A stretch of 64,000 bases of DNA from Tetrapyrgos nigripes (GCA_013368315.1 JAACJM010000007.1:744001-808000); one strand, 5' to 3'. Positions 34,137 through 47,782 are shown, counted from the stretch's first letter. Notes: generated from the letters alone by a model not told the origin. Translations and numbers: made by a program.

Positions 34137-35180
34137 ATGGTTTCAATGATAGACATCGTCCATAATATAGTCTCTGTTGTTTCCTACGGGGTTCGTTGCG
34201 TCCTGGCACTAGCTGCCTTCGTGAGCCTTTCTCCTGTCTTCCCTTCTTTAGTCGTAAGGTTCCAAACTCTTTCTGCAGGGATCTTTGGCGGCTTTGGTCA
34301 ACTACCTCTCCCAGCGGGCTGGTAATCATTACGACGCAGCAGACGTCTCCAAGGGTCCTCGACAACGCCGGGTCTCATTTTCTGATGAAGCCCACGAACG
34401 CATTTTCTCCTCTTCAGATCCCGCCACCTCTATGTCCACCACTGACGCGCGTCCACAACGTCAACGCCGGGTTTCCTTTTCAGACGAAGTTCACGTATGC
34501 GTCTTCTTGTCGTCTACCTCCAGAAAGTCCAAGTCACCTCAGAGCTCTCCTAAATTTTCTACATTCCACCTGTCTGAATCCTCCACATTTGACACTCATG
34601 GTCTCTTTTCGCCGAGCTCTCTGCAATCGTCTAGCAGTGAAATCAGCTTCAATTTGACAATGTCGGAGCTTCCCAAGGTCAAGGAGAACGTTCGTTGTAA
34701 GTCATCTCGAGTTCTTTTTCATCATGATATCTATTGCTCACAAGCGCGCTTGTAGTAGCCATTTGCTCTAAATCTTGCAGTGCATCTTCTGCTTCCTCTC
34801 GTTCCAATGCCGATCCACCTATCAAAAACACCGCTCGTCCCCTTTTCCGCCGTCTTTCATCACCACTCTCAGGCTCCCCCTGCTCGTCCAAACTACACCA
34901 GCAGGACAAGCTCGCAGCAAAGGATGAGAGCAGTGCATACATGCATCGAAATTTGCCCAGTTTTAGTTTGGATATTTCCGAGTCAATGCAAATGTCAGTC
35001 TCGATATCGGAAGACTCTTCGGAGGAATCGGAAGAAGAGGAGGCATTCTTTACGGTCTCGGAGGAAGAAGCGAATTGTAGACTTGCCAAAGCACTCAAGT
35101 TGATGTCTGAGAGGCCAGAGCCGAAGATGATGAGAGGATTGAGGCGATATGCGAATGGAATTAAGAGGACGAGTTTTTAG
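34137..35180 (+). CDS. Ser/Glu-rich protein with two RRVSF motifs
   Basis: Three exons: MVSMIDIVHNIVSVVSYGVR plus CVLALAAF, then GSLAALVNYLSQRAGNHYD onward, then AICSKSCSASSASSRSNADP onward. Introns have GTGAGCC/CTGCAG and GTAAGTC/CTTGTAG ends. The N-terminal 40 residues are hydrophobic and could anchor the protein. Two near-identical blocks, RQRRVSFSDEAHERIFSS and RQRRVSFSDEVHVCVFLSS, follow each other about 35 residues apart. RVSF fits the RVxF docking consensus for protein phosphatase 1 and also a basic-directed kinase site. A late acidic-serine stretch reads SEDSSEESEEEEAFF. Phosphatase docking is inference. A second protein with this motif lies at 62946-63839. Confidence 0.72.
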
Positions 35181-37861
35181 GCGTCGTGTCAAGAAGATAA
35201 GACGCCGGGTCGCAGTTTGAAAGAAGTTGTGAGGTGCTCATTTGGCTCATTTAGAAAGAGTGAAGATAATTTAGGGTGTAAGTCACTGAATGAAGCAGAA
35301 TTGTGTACAACAATCTATCATTTATTGATAATTTATACATCAAATCTCGATCCTTTGTAGTATTGAAACCCTATTGCCACTGTTTTATAGACAAAACCAA
35401 TAAAAGGTGTAGAAGCAAACGAAAGTCGCGTCGGGACTCGGCCGCGTCGGCATTTCACGAACAACAACTCCAACACGTGATCCCGTGAACCACTTTTCGT
35501 CCTGACACTGACAGTGAATCCATCGCCCCTTCCATCGCCACTCGAAGCTACCGCCGGTACACAAGAAGCTCACAGAAGTTCATTATTCTGATTGTCATCT
35601 CATGTTAATAGAAAAAGGTGAGAACTGGACTTCAAATTCGCTTCCATTCCGTAGATTTTGACATCGTACCCCAAGTTATACAGACATAGCTATTCCATCG
35701 TAGCTTGTTCTTGGGTCTAGGCTGCTTCTTAAGCTCGGTTGCTCTCAATCCTACTTGCAACTAGGATGACCGTCGTTAGGTCTCGTCAAGTTCAAGCTCA
35801 AGGTCTGCAGCCTCGTCTTTAAAGCAACCTTTCAAGACTTCAAGCTTCAATACTAGGCCCGGGTACCTGGCAAGAACCCATCATACCCGCAACAGGATGT
35901 ATGTCCGTTTTGCTTCATTCAGAGCCACTCCACATTGAATACTGTGACAGACGCCTCGCATGATGTACAGACACAGACATTGTATCCGGAATAAATTTCT
36001 AGGACCCTTCCTTCGAGGATCAATTTTTGCTTATCCTTGGTATTCGCTGTCGCAATTACTGGCAGGCAAAATGAAGAGAACTTCGTCAAAGTATGCAGTC
36101 TTTATAATAACTGGGACGTGCGTATAATGAGTTTATTAGCTCAATTTTGAAATGCTTATACTTAATACTCGACTTTTTATAGCTTCAGGCGCTTTCAGAC
36201 CGGAGATTTATCCGTCCGGCTATGCTAGGACTGTTTCAATCCATCTTCAAAAGTTATAAACGGGCGAATTGAAGAGCGTCAAGAACGGATCAGAATATTG
36301 TTCCGTGCTTGGAGGTTTCTAGTGTCTTAGAGAGCTCCGGTTCTTTAAGTGAATTCTGTGTAAGCAGTCGTAAGTTCCTATACGTGCTAAGAATATAGCT
36401 TTCAATGGGTGCGAAGTGAATCTTTTCTCCACCGAATTGACTAGCAGGGAAAGAAAATGTAATCCCGAGGAGAATAGGTGGCACAGTCATCGATGATACC
36501 GTGGCCCGCCTTCTGGCCTCAAGCCTCAATTTTAGGTCGCTTGTAGTCGCTTCTAGGCGAGAGAGTACTTTGACTGCACTCAGCCGCAGCGCGCGATGCC
36601 CGAGGTTCCTCCAATAGAGTGAATTTATGCCATCTCTGCAGCGGGTAAATGGCGGATTATACTTATAGCTTTGGGTGAGTGACGGTGGCTTTCCCGACCC
36701 TTTGCTCAGTGCTGTAATTGAAGACTAGTCTTCAAAAAACTTGACTTACAGTGTGAGCTCTTCACAAGCGATGTCCTGCGATATCCCGTTCCCGTTCTCT
36801 GTCGACCGTGGAGTCGATATGTATTGCACACCGGAACCTTTCTTGCGTATGGGCTCTTTGACAAACATCTCATAACTAATTTTTATCTCAGGGTCGTTAC
36901 CGTCGGTTTTGCGTCCCTCCTCTACATGAGTAACATTGTCCCCGCCGCTCACGGACCATGGCCCTGCCCAGAGTGCCCGTTCGACATGAGGCCATGGAAA
37001 TGAACTTGAAGACCTGTAGTAAGTATCTACGAATGTTGGGTGTTTATGCTCTCTCAAAGCTGTCGAGCAAGGGTAGAGGGTGACAAACCTTTCAGAAAAG
37101 GAACAAGCCGAAAAGCCTCATGATCACCGACTCCGGGGTTATCTTGTCGACGATTATTACGAGTTTATTGCTATTCCGGTCTGTCGGAGTCCAGTTTATA
37201 GGCAAGCCTTTAAGCTCTTATGGGCCCTGATAGCCTGCTGATAGCCTCATAGTCGCAAAGAAGATATGAAAGACTTACTTCAGCTGATGGAGAACTTTCC
37301 CTATGCGAGGGACTTCTCTGTGGCGTCGCTCAGCTGAATGCACCTTCGCGACGCGCGTTTTGTGTCACTCGTGGGAGTGTAAGAGACGCCGCAACACACA
37401 TGATGGGGTCGTTTTCTATAATTTGCCAGTCCGTGTCAAGTTCGAGTCTTCTAAGGACCTGATCATTCAAGGACTGAACTAGCCTACTTACACAGAAGAG
37501 AGAAGAGTCTACGTACAAGCGGTGGGGCGCAATTTTGGTATCCCAAACCAGTCGGAAGTCCTAAGTAAGTACCTAATCTCCCGCTTTACGAAACTCTAAC
37601 TACCTTTGTATTTCATGGAGATATCATGTCCACCTTCCAGGCGAGAACTCTAGTATTGACAGGGTCGCAACAGAGGTCAAGTATCACTACACGTTTTCAT
37701 TGTCAATGTTAATCGCCGTGATCTATTCGGTTCCTGGTACACACACTTCGGACCGACCCATTGCTTAAGTACTTGGGCGCACAGGAAAGTTTTTTTACCC
37801 TCCGTTTTTGCTGGGTTGCTCGTTCCCTTGGACTTTCTTCCCTCCCCAAGTCTTTCCCGTT
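35181..37861. other. Gene-poor stretch with minus-strand exon-like segments
   Basis: Two minus-strand segments look like exons. 37040-36750 is bounded by an ACTACAG acceptor and a CT|GTAAGT donor (contains YEMFVKEPIRKKGSG). 37560-37340 has TTAG and TGT|GTAAGT boundaries (contains YVDSSLFC and WQIIENDPIMCVAASLTLP). They cannot be joined into one clear gene, and no family is recognised. The rest shows nothing. Confidence 0.3.
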
Positions 37862-39468
37862 ATGACTGACTGGTCCTCTCCCGCAGAGTTGCAAAAAGAC
37901 TCTGATATCTTCATCAAACTCATGCATGTCTTAACGGGACTCTACATGTTGGTACCCTTTCTTGAACGTCAAGACCAGAAGTAATTCGGGTCCTAACAAT
38001 GGTTGCGCTTAGATGGGAATTCATTCTTTCCTTGCATTTCGACTGGGATTTCCTGACCCGAAGAAAACCCTTCCGATGGCCCATGGTGCGACTTATTGCT
38101 CTATGTCTGTTTTTTCGGAGACTGATGACCATGCCTCATAGATATTCTACTTCCTCGATCGATATCTCCTTCTCTTTGCGCTCATTGGCATGTCAGTTCT
38201 TTTTTCCCCCTACTTCCACCGTTATCGCTGACTGATCTATGGTCTCCCTTCCTTGACGGACTCGACGTTTTCAGACTCATTTCACTTGATTCGACTGTGT
38301 ATGTTCCGAAGATCCTGGAGATTAGTCTGCACGCTAACCCCAATCCCTCATATACAGTCGACTCAATTGCCAAGCTCTGTACATCTTCAATCAGCTTGCC
38401 GGCAACGCTGCTGTTGGGCTTGCAAGCATCAATCTCAGTCTACGCACGTTAGTTGTTAACGTATCTGCGGGAAGCTTACGCGCTCACCATCTTGATTTTA
38501 TCTTTAGAATCGCTGTCTACGGCAACTCAAAGCCATTGGTCATCCTTCTTGTTCTCGTTATACTAGGACACTGGTCACTTATTCTTCAAGGTATGAGCAA
38601 TCCACTTTCGTGGGTCGTGTTTTCAAATCTTGCTCCTGAATAATAGGTGTCAATCTGACGGCAGAGTGGTCGGATGCTACCAACTCGTGTGTGATTACCA
38701 AGACCAACAACACTGTCTTAGCTGCTACATTCATTTACTCCATGTGCTTCGACCTGTTTGTGTTCCTCTTAAACCTCCACAAGCTTTATTTCCGCCGAGA
38801 ATCTCCTCAGGGCTCTATGGGGACCAGCAGACTCGGAAGACTGATCTTTGGAGATGGCTTGATTTATTTCTTCATTGCGTAAGTGTCATAGTCTACCTTT
38901 CAAGCACGCAGTCGTTCTGAGTCTCTGAACGAAACAGGTTCTTGGCCAATGTTATCGCAACAGTGTTCATGCTGTTGAACTTGAACGCTATCATGAGCAT
39001 CATCTTTAACGTTCCAGCTGCCATTGCCAGTACGGTAAGTGCAGGACTATTTTTAGCTGCATATCAATTGCTGATCGCACGCGTCCAGGTTGTTGCATGC
39101 AAAGCCGTCCGAAGGTTGTCTACTTTCAAGAACCAAGGGGCTGAAGTCTAGTGAGTACATCCGTTCTTCCCAATATATGCCATTACTGACCCCATTTCAT
39201 TTGCAGCATGAGTGGAACAAGCGCTCACTCTCTACAGTACCGTGGACCTGGTGTTGCTCCTAACTCAAGGCCCGCCATTAACCCTCACAGTCCTGGTCTT
39301 AGCAATGGCGTGCACGTCCAGATGGAAACGTTCACTCGTGAAGAGGACATTTCTCCCACCTCGCCCAGTCCATATCATGTTCACTACGATGACGATGACC
39401 ACAAGAGAACTAGGACGATGTCGGGTGGCCAAGACTACGATATCGAATCCAAAGCTACGGCATTGTAA
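37862..39468 (+). CDS. Multi-spanning (about seven-helix) membrane protein, paralogue 1
   Basis: About ten exons. It starts MTDWSSPAELQKDSDIFIKL. Helices visible in order: LTGLYIWEFILSL, DRYLLLFALIG, a segment around GNAAVGLASINLSLRT, LVILLVLVILGHWSLIL, TFIYSMCFDLFVFLL, GDGLIYFFIAFLANVIATV, and NAIMSIIFNVPAAIAS. The cytoplasmic tail is polar, with a YDDDDHKR acidic stretch, and ends IESKATAL. Two close relatives lie at 43626 and 59347. This copy differs from them by roughly a third to a half of residues by eye and has a different tail. The family is expanded in Agaricomycetes and has no assigned function that I know. The general layout could suit a receptor, but no GPCR signature is evident. 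Confidence 0.82.
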
Positions 39469-42069
39469 ACCCAGGACGAGAGTCGCGATCGAGACACGAA
39501 AGCCACCGCTTGAGTGGAATGTGATGATACTATTAGAACGGACGGACTGAATCAAAATTACATTATACCCACTGGCAATGGAGGGAACATCGGGAAAGCT
39601 CCTTCACTGCGGTTTTGTACTACTCGAATAGTCTAGGATAGGAATGTTATAGCTACGTATCTTTACCAGTCGCTCTTTACTTAGTTAGATCTCGGAATAC
39701 TACTACATCTTGATCTTCATTTACAGCCTGAAGGATTAAGGATATTCCCTCTTACCAGAGCTCTCGAAATCTACCCCCTCACGCGTCGGTATAGTATATG
39801 CATTCAATGTTCAGGAAGCAACTTCGAGTCTCTTCGAGTTCGCGCTTATGTTCGTATCTCCGTCACGCTTGTCCCTTACAAGTTGCGGGGTTTATACGGG
39901 GGGCCATGTATAGAAGCAAGCATAAAAGACGTCCATCTACTGAGCCGCAGCTGGGACTCGATTTTGATCGAATACAGGGTCAAAGTATCGGACCCATTGA
40001 GTACCACCGATACTAAGTATGTACTTCATTGTTGCAGGGAAGACTTCTTCTTTGAAAGCTCAGACGAATCGTGAATTGTTAGTAGCTGCATTGGAGTGAT
40101 TCTAGTGCCATACCTACGCCATACCTACCGATCAGCCAGGCCTTAGGCGTTCATCTTTCGCGGATGGTCTATAATTATGAAATGAACGGAGTTAAGTTCT
40201 TACTGATCCCGAAGTACTGAGTAACGAGATAATCAGCCGCCGGAGTAGCCTGGGTGGGCTAGTAGCGCAGTGCCACCATTGGTCTCGTTCACCGAGCAAT
40301 CGTCCAGTCCCATAGTGATAAATCCTCGCAGTCTTGCACCGACTCGGAGACATGACCAATCCGGAATGAAGACGATCATATTCTTCATGTTTTCTTCATA
40401 TTCACGCTTTAAAGGTGGCGAAAAGAAGGAACGACAATCATGATGCGCAGACGTAACGACGTTGGTACTACCTTCGGCCTTCACCAACATAAGCCCTCCC
40501 GTACTTAAACCAATGATTTGCGCGGTTTGACTTCGTTTAAGTGTGAGACATACGCGGTAGTATTCGAAATGAACCTGAACTTCTGACGAGTTTGTAGCGC
40601 TGGGCTTCGACGAAACTACGATCCAGCAGCATCATCAATCAAGCAAAGGCGTAAGTTATGTGGACGAAATGATTAAGAAATGATCACAACAAGCGCTTTG
40701 AAATGTCGTCGCGTTTTCCCAGAGCAGTCGGCCCGGCCTCTTCAGCAGTAGCGAACAGAGAACCTCTGCCAAAAATGATTCAAGCTTCTCTTCTCTTTAA
40801 ATTCTTCAGTACAAGCAGACAAGTATCCAACTGGACCCGTCAGCTTCGAATCAGCTGCCAGTGGTTGAAAAGCAGGAATGTTGACAGACATATGCGTCAG
40901 TTGGGACTCAACAGGCTGTGAATCATTGTGAATGTCGAAAGTCTACGCCGCATGACAGTGGAGCGAAAACACATACTTTAGTAGATCCTAAATAACGATT
41001 CTTTCTTCTCTCCGAGGTTCGCGAGGGGTCGCTGTACTTGAGTTCGAGTAAGTATAGTATGTGTGTAATAGAAGGAAGGCATAAATGGAAGACGAACAGA
41101 GCGAAGTCAACAATAATAAGCAGTGTCACAAACTGGAGTCGAGTCGCATGTTGATCATGAGGAACTTGTGATGAGATAGAGAGTCTTCGCATGAAAATGA
41201 CGCCGGCTCGTAAGAGGTGGATTGATAGTTCATTGTTACTGTCGGTAGACTGCGTTGGTGTTCACCGGTGTACTGGAGATCAAGCCCATGATCAGGAAGT
41301 TATGGAGCTAGAGACTCCATTGAATGAGATGATGCCTAGATAAACGGAAGATTTGAACAATTGTTGACCAGATTCCAGACAAGATCGAGAACAAGATGGG
41401 AGGTTTTCGACAGAGGATAAATCAACTACTAGATCAAGCGAAAGTTCCAGAGCAGACGCTTGTAGTAAATCCGTCGGGAATCTAGCACAAGTTCCGGGCT
41501 TGAGGGAACCAAAATATTGGTCTAGGGCCGAGTCGGACTAGAAACTTTGAAACTTTGCAAGCGCTATGCACATAGACGTATGGGCTTGCTTTTTCGCAGT
41601 GTCCCCGGAGCCCGCTGCAATCGTCCACGGTCCAGGTCAGATGTTTACTATTATTCATAAGCAGGCTATAGCTAGTGCTGAGTGCGCTGAGTCCAGAAAG
41701 ACGAGATAAACTCGCGGTACTATTAGCAACGGTGACCCTGGTCTAGATACACAATAAAGAAGCGATACTTACCTATGACTTCTAAGGCAAGTCGGTTGAT
41801 GTTTCAACTCTCCGGCCCTAGATTTAGTAGGAGAGTACCATCAGAATTCGAACGATTGCGGGAAGGAATACGTAGGCACTGACTCAAAACATAGTATCCC
41901 AAGAAACTTGAAAATTTTCAGCTCCCGTTCTTTTTCTGGAAGTCTGAGTACATAAAATGCGGAGTATGGCGGCAGCTGAGTTCAACTCTATTCCATCATA
42001 AGTATACTCAGAGTTACCAACCCTCCCGCTGAAGTTCCAAGCCCTTTGTCATTTCTCTTGCTCTGTCCT
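39469..42069. other. Gene-poor stretch
   Basis: Only short ORFs, the best being a minus-strand 85-aa frame at 40233-40490 (contains VFIPDWSCLRVGARLRGFIT) with no exon partner. Nothing is called. Confidence 0.4.
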
Positions 42070-45000
42070 CCTGTCGTGAGTTTCTGTGGATGAAGTCAGC
42101 CAGTCAGTCAGTCTGAAGTCATGGGTGCAATCACTTGCCGGAGGTGACAATCGGGATCCAACCTTGAACTTCCAATCAAACCTTCGTGCTGATCGCATTA
42201 ACGAACGAATCGAATGGGACTTGGTTTACTGCGTCGATTTACTGGGAGAACTAGTTAGCTGATGGAGCTTTGTTGGAGCTCCTCCCAAGGTTGTGGTGAT
42301 GGGCGGGCCTCCTGGCGGTGAGATGTAACGACGGGAGGTGAATGGGTATCATACTAATCATAGTAACCGTTTGCTTGATAGGCACAAGAGACAAATACAC
42401 GTTTGTCGAAAGCTTGAGGCTACTTTACCTGTCACGCCGCCAGTTGGAGCTTTTCTAGAATCCAGTGAGAGGGGAAACTTGAGGATGAGCGACCCTGGAT
42501 TGAGGGCTGACAGCGAGTCTCGAACACTGACAAGCTTCATGCATATGGACGTCAAGCTTTGGAAAATTCGCATATGCGGCTAAGAAAGGATATATGTTTG
42601 CCGGATGCAGACGTTTCCTGGACATTTGGCCCACGCAGAAGCCTGAAACTGTGAAGTGGAGCTGTAGGGTACGAAGACTCCGGTATGTCTGGAATATTTG
42701 TCCTTGAGGTCTAGAATTAGACGATATCACCGTAGCACTAACCTCCGAGTTTTTACATCAGTGGATCATGTTTCGGAGTACCACTTACCGTAGATAGACA
42801 TGCGAAAGGAAAGTAGAGGGTTCCAAGACTCATGAAAGTGTTGCTGGCGGACAGAATCGCCGCCGCCACGGCGTAAACGTTGAGGGGTAAATACTGACAA
42901 GTACAGCCTTAGGCTCTGACGGCCTGTTGGCCTGTATCGACAAGCAGGACCCAAGGAAAAGGATTGAGGGAGCATAGCGGGTGACAGTGTGTGCGTCTTC
43001 AATGTCTTGAATATTTTTGTGCCTTGGTTTGGACGTTGTTTAGACGCTGAGTTCCGGCATCTTCATCAGGATTAGAAACGATCATGCGTTGACGAGATGT
43101 TTCTATCCATGTAGGGGTATGAGAAGTATTTTTGGGAGTTATTCTGAGCATGCTCACTGAGGCTTTGCTTGAGAAGACGTTCGGTTTTGGTAGCACCCTG
43201 TGGAGGTCGTCAAGAGCAAGTTCAAAGTTGTCCAGTTGTCGCATTACATAATACGAAGAAACCCCTTCCTCTTTCGCCAAGTTCTGTTCTGTTCAACTTC
43301 TGTTCTTTTCCACTCCCGCGCGCGCCTTTCTTGCCGAGAAAATAGAAAAAAAGATGGACCCATCCGCGTCTTCCAAAGAGAAGCAAGTAGAATTTTCGGC
43401 TAGAGGCAGCTTCTCAGGATGAAGTATCGGAGGTGAAGAATCGGTTCAGTGCTGTGGGATCGGTGCTGTATGTAAGTGTAATGTCTGAATATAAAGTGTC
43501 CTTCATTCATTCTCATACGAATGACCAGGTTTGTCCCTCTGCTCTTCCATCTCCTCGACTTTTCCATCTCTTCGTCGATACCCGACGTCCCCAAGCTCCT
43601 CCAAGTCGATATCTCCTAGTCCGCCATGGTTGATTGGCAATCTCAAGTAGAAATCGTCAAAGATGCAGGTGAGCCCAGCAATCGTGAACGCCTAGAGGCT
43701 AGCGAGGACCGCCAAACCAGTGTACAAAGTACTGATTACGCGTTTCTTCAACAGCGGCCTTCAACAAGTTTATGCACACACTATTCGGTCTATACATGTA
43801 AGGCTCTTGCCTTTACCCGATTTGGTTGCCTCTGATACGCGCCCTTTGTAGTTGGGAATGGTTCATTTCACTCCCTTTCGACTGGCACTACGTCTCTGGG
43901 AAGAAGACTTTTAGGTGGCCACTAGTGTGTATCATTGCCTTGCATTGTGTACCGTATCTGACGCGTGCGTCTACCAGATATTCTACTGGCTAAACCGCTA
44001 CAGCTTGCTGTTCGCGCTCATCGGAATGTGAGTCATCATTATGATCTCTGTCATCGTCCCTGCCAGACTAACGCGTTATCCATAGTGTTATTGCGCTCAA
44101 TGTCCAGACGTGCGGATTCTGTTCTCCTTTGACACCTTCATGCGAAATTAATGTCTATATGCAGTGAGATTGATTGTCAGTCCTTGTATACCTTCAATCA
44201 GGTGCGCATATATGCTGCTTAAATAGCATATAGTTACATTATTTTTATTACAGGTATTCGGTAACGCGTCCATTGGCCTTGCCTCTATCAACTTTTCTCT
44301 CCGAACGTATGTGGTACTACTTGGCAGCACCGTGATGTCATTAACGCTATCGCTTTAGGATGGCCGTATGGGGAGGAAAGTGGTACATTGTAGGACCCCT
44401 GGTGCTAGTCATTTTGGGCCATTGGTCATTGCTCCTTCACGGTTCGTCGTGTGCTGCCTTATCTCATCCCTAGACTGACTTACTCCCGCATCTAGGGATA
44501 CTGTTGAAGGCTGTATACGTCCCTGGACAAGGATGTGCTATCATAGATACAGATAACACGCTTCTGGCCGCAACCTTCATTTATTCCATGTGCTTTGACT
44601 TTGTGGTTTTGTTCCTTACCGCCTGGAAACTTGTCATAAGTGCACCCAGGTACGACTGTTATGCAAGCTAAGCGTACCTGGTTTGCTGAAGCGCATATTT
44701 CCTTTCTTCGCTTTTAGCTCCAAGGTCATGGGTCGGTCAAAGCTCGTCGTCTTGATTTTTGGTGATGGTTTGATTTATTTCGGTATTGCTTTCCTTGCGA
44801 ATCTTCTTGCAACAGTAAGTGTTGTTCCCTTAACTTGGCTTTTAGCCATCCTCGCTTTTGCTTTGGTCGCCTGGTGCCAGTGCTGATGAATATATTTTTG
44901 CTTCAGATTTTCATGCTCCTCAATCTTAACCCCGTGATGTCAATCATCGCAAATGTACCGTCTGCCATCGCATCTACTGTAAGCTATCTCGCCTTTGTAT

Positions 45001-45790
45001 GCGGGTATATGCGCCTTTCATTGACGCAAATCAACTCGTCCCTTTGTAGATTATGGCTACTCGCGCCGTCAGACGATTGGCGTTATTCACATCAGGAGGT
45101 CCTGAGATGTTCTCGTATGTATCTCTGTTCTTATCTACGTTGTGATGCTAACGGGTACTTCGTCTTTAGGACCACGCAAGCCTCGACAATAGCCTTCCGT
45201 ACAAGCTCAAAAGCAACGCATGTTCGCCCTCGGGTGAATACTGGCATAGTAGATGGAGTGCTTATCCAAGTATGTCTCCCGTCGTTGTATCCTAGCTAAC
45301 CATAGTCTCCCTTTATACCGAACCATTCCTGCCTATTCACATCGTTGTCTCGGTGTCTTTTCATTTCGACTGACTATTTATGTTTTTTTTCTCTCTCACA
45401 GATGGAGACCTTCCAATCTCCCACAACACCAAAGAAGTACGTCGAGTATGACGCCATGGGCAATATTGTCAACAAGGACTCTCCGGAGACCGTGCATTTC
45501 GACCCCGAGGCACAGGAGATTAGGGACGAGTTCAAGAGGCCACCCTATTAGATGCCCTTTGGCATTGGCGTTGGCGTTGGCGTTGGTGTATGGCCATGAC
45601 AGAACTTGAAAGGGCGGAAGTTGACTCGTGCCTTACTTGGTTGAGTTGGAGGAAGAAGGGAGAAAAACTTTTAATAAAAGAACACAGACGTCTCGCATAG
45701 GACTTCAAATGGAAACCAAAATGGAATGACAGACCTCCCATCGACCATCAATATCCGTCTGCGCGATTAAAAAAGATACAGGCACACAGA
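42070..45790. repeat. Segmental duplication, block 1 (partner 57530-61515)
   Basis: The block starts at GAGTTTCTGTGGATGAAGTC and ends around the ATATCCGTCTGC(G/A)C sequence, with the same order of elements as in block 2. It includes about 1.55 kb of upstream sequence and a complete membrane protein gene. From about 43850 to 45240 the two blocks are almost identical, introns included. The flanks differ by many substitutions and indels. Confidence 0.9.
43626..45551 (+). CDS. Multi-spanning membrane protein, paralogue 2 (in duplication block 1)
   Basis: Starts MVDWQSQVEIVKDA, then AAFNKFMHTLFGLYIWEWFI, IFYWLNRYSLLFALIGI, IDCQSLYTFNQVFGNASIGL, VLVILGHWSLLLHGI, FIYSMCFDFVVLFLTAW, FGDGLIYFGIAFLANLLATI and PVMSIIANVPSAIASTIMAT. 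These are the same helix order and intron positions as in the gene at 37862. The tail ends with a charged exon METFQSPTTPKKYVEYDAMG continuing to RDEFKRPPY. All introns keep GT-AG and the frame is open, so it is probably functional. The start ATG is supported by its conservation in the twin copy at 59347. Confidence 0.85.
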
Positions 45791-47782
45791 CGCGAAACAA
45801 ACATCTTAATTTGATCTTCTCTCCCCAACCCTAAACCTCTCCGACACCTCCCATCATAGGATGGTGGGGGGTTTATGAGGCAATACCCAGTACGGTCTTC
45901 CTCCTTGGACTAACTATGCATTCGTCCTTCACGGACTCGCCCTTTCCACCCTGACACCCACCTTCGTGAATTCCTTCGCGTTCGTCTGTCGTGTCGCCTC
46001 AAGGGAAGCTGCGGATTTAGTCCGCTCTTCCTCGTTGTGGTAGACGTGGGGGACGCGCTTGTACAAATAATAAACACCAATCTTCAATGGTCCACGTTAC
46101 TGGTGTACTACCCACTGCCCACTATCTATTAGTAATACCATCCCGGTCAATCGTCAACCTCGTCGAGACCGAGACACCAAGACCCCGACGATGGCTTTTG
46201 ACTGGTCGGCCCTATGACCCTACATGTCGACTGGACGTTTGCTCTTTGCTCTTTGCTTTCCGCTTTCGGTGGATTCAATGTTCACCTTTTGCATTTACTC
46301 CTTTCCATCTCACAATAAAGACCATTTCACAGTACACATTTACACTCACTCTTTCAATGTTTCATCATCGGGGATATTTCTTATCATGTTTCTCTTCTTT
46401 CAAATTTCCAGTTGGTCTTCACCTTGGGTCTTTGGCCTTTGCTCTTCGCTTCTATCTTGTCATCGTCACATTGGACTGTCGCTGGCTACTCTTTTTTACA
46501 GTCACCTTCCTCGATCATCACCCTCTCATTTCAGGGCCCAGGCTTTGTCATAGTCACTATCTGTATTCATTGTCCTGCCATCTTTATCCCTTGAACTCTT
46601 CTCTTCGTTGTTTTACTCTACTCATGTACTTCCGCTTATCAATTGCAAAACTTGTAGCTGTCGATCTCCACTTACGTCCAGTCCAGTAGGAGTCGAAACT
46701 TAAGAAGCCCTTCCTAGTAGACAGCTATCACTCCAATGCTCGTCGTAAGCTGAAGCCCGAGAGATACCCCATCCATTAATATTCTGTCAAAAAAGGCCAA
46801 AGGAAATATTTCTGGGTTGAAGGCCTTGACAGTTCCTGCACACCTTATAACTTGGAAGACTTGATGCGCAGGAAAGGGAGTAGCAGACACTTGAGTTGAG
46901 CTTTGAGGACGACCTTGATGTTTGAAGCGTGTCTTGACTTGAGATTGAGAAGATGGGTAGGCAGCTGGCGCCGTTGATGGCTCTTGGCAACGAGGGATAC
47001 ACAGACAACGATATTGAGGGGAGCAGCAATGCCGGGCGACATCAACATCGACGTCGACGATGGCAAAGTCAACCATAACGTGACTTGTGAGATGACGTGC
47101 TGCTTACGCAGGGCTTCTGACAATCTTCCAAATCTTTCCGCCAAACGATTATCACAACGCACCTGCGCAAAGAGATTGCTCTAAAATAACCTAAGGAAAT
47201 TTATTTCTACAGGAAACAACCTAAAAGCGGTTGGTGCGGATTTCCAATAAGATTTAGGTTAACTATCAACCTAAGTCAGCCTCACAGTGCAGGCTTGAAG
47301 CAGAAGTAGTTGCAAAGTAGTTGGGATGAAAATCGGCCATACTAGTAGTACTGGTCCGCGATCCCGATGATCCATTCATCATAAAACAAAGCGCTAGGAG
47401 GGATTGAGTACGATATTGGAACTTTGTGGAGATTTTAGGGGGAGATGTGGGATAGTATGATGGGATGTGGGTGGATATGGGATATGGGCCCGGGTGTGGA
47501 GGTGTGATTGGCTTACTTCGTGTTATTGAAGTTGAAGCCAAGTTGAAGCGAAGAATTCGAGTTATTTCTTCTTAGATGTTACGTACACGTTACACTTGCC
47601 CTAGGCAAAAAGAGTATGTACCAAGGTTTTGTAAATAGTGAGCTATCGATACAGCAGTTACATAAATCTGCGTGAACTCAGAACATTTCAGTAGCACACA
47701 ACCCACAATATATCTTTACTTAGTATCGTCGATTCGTCTAGATCCCTCAACATACACCTTTCCGCCTGTCTTCGCCTATAAC
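45552..47782. other. Gap without a supported gene
   Basis: A 200-codon plus ORF (46087-46689) is rich in Phe/Leu/Ser from a CT-rich tract and is not called. At 47190-47275 the heptamer AACCTAA occurs four times in both orientations. No other structure seen. Confidence 0.45.

Noticed and set aside
37862..39468. Fungal pheromone receptor (STE3-type) identity for the seven-helix genes
   Set aside because: No STE3 motifs or neighbouring pheromone precursor genes were seen, so only a generic membrane family is stated.
40233..40490. 85-codon minus ORF as a gene
   Set aside because: No splice partner, family or supporting context.
46087..46689. 200-codon plus-strand ORF
   Set aside because: It comes from a CT-rich tract. 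The product is Phe/Leu/Ser/His-rich without helices in a sensible order or splice signals.
47190..47275. Telomere-like repeat (AACCTAA units)
   Set aside because: Only four scattered units in both orientations, not a tandem array.
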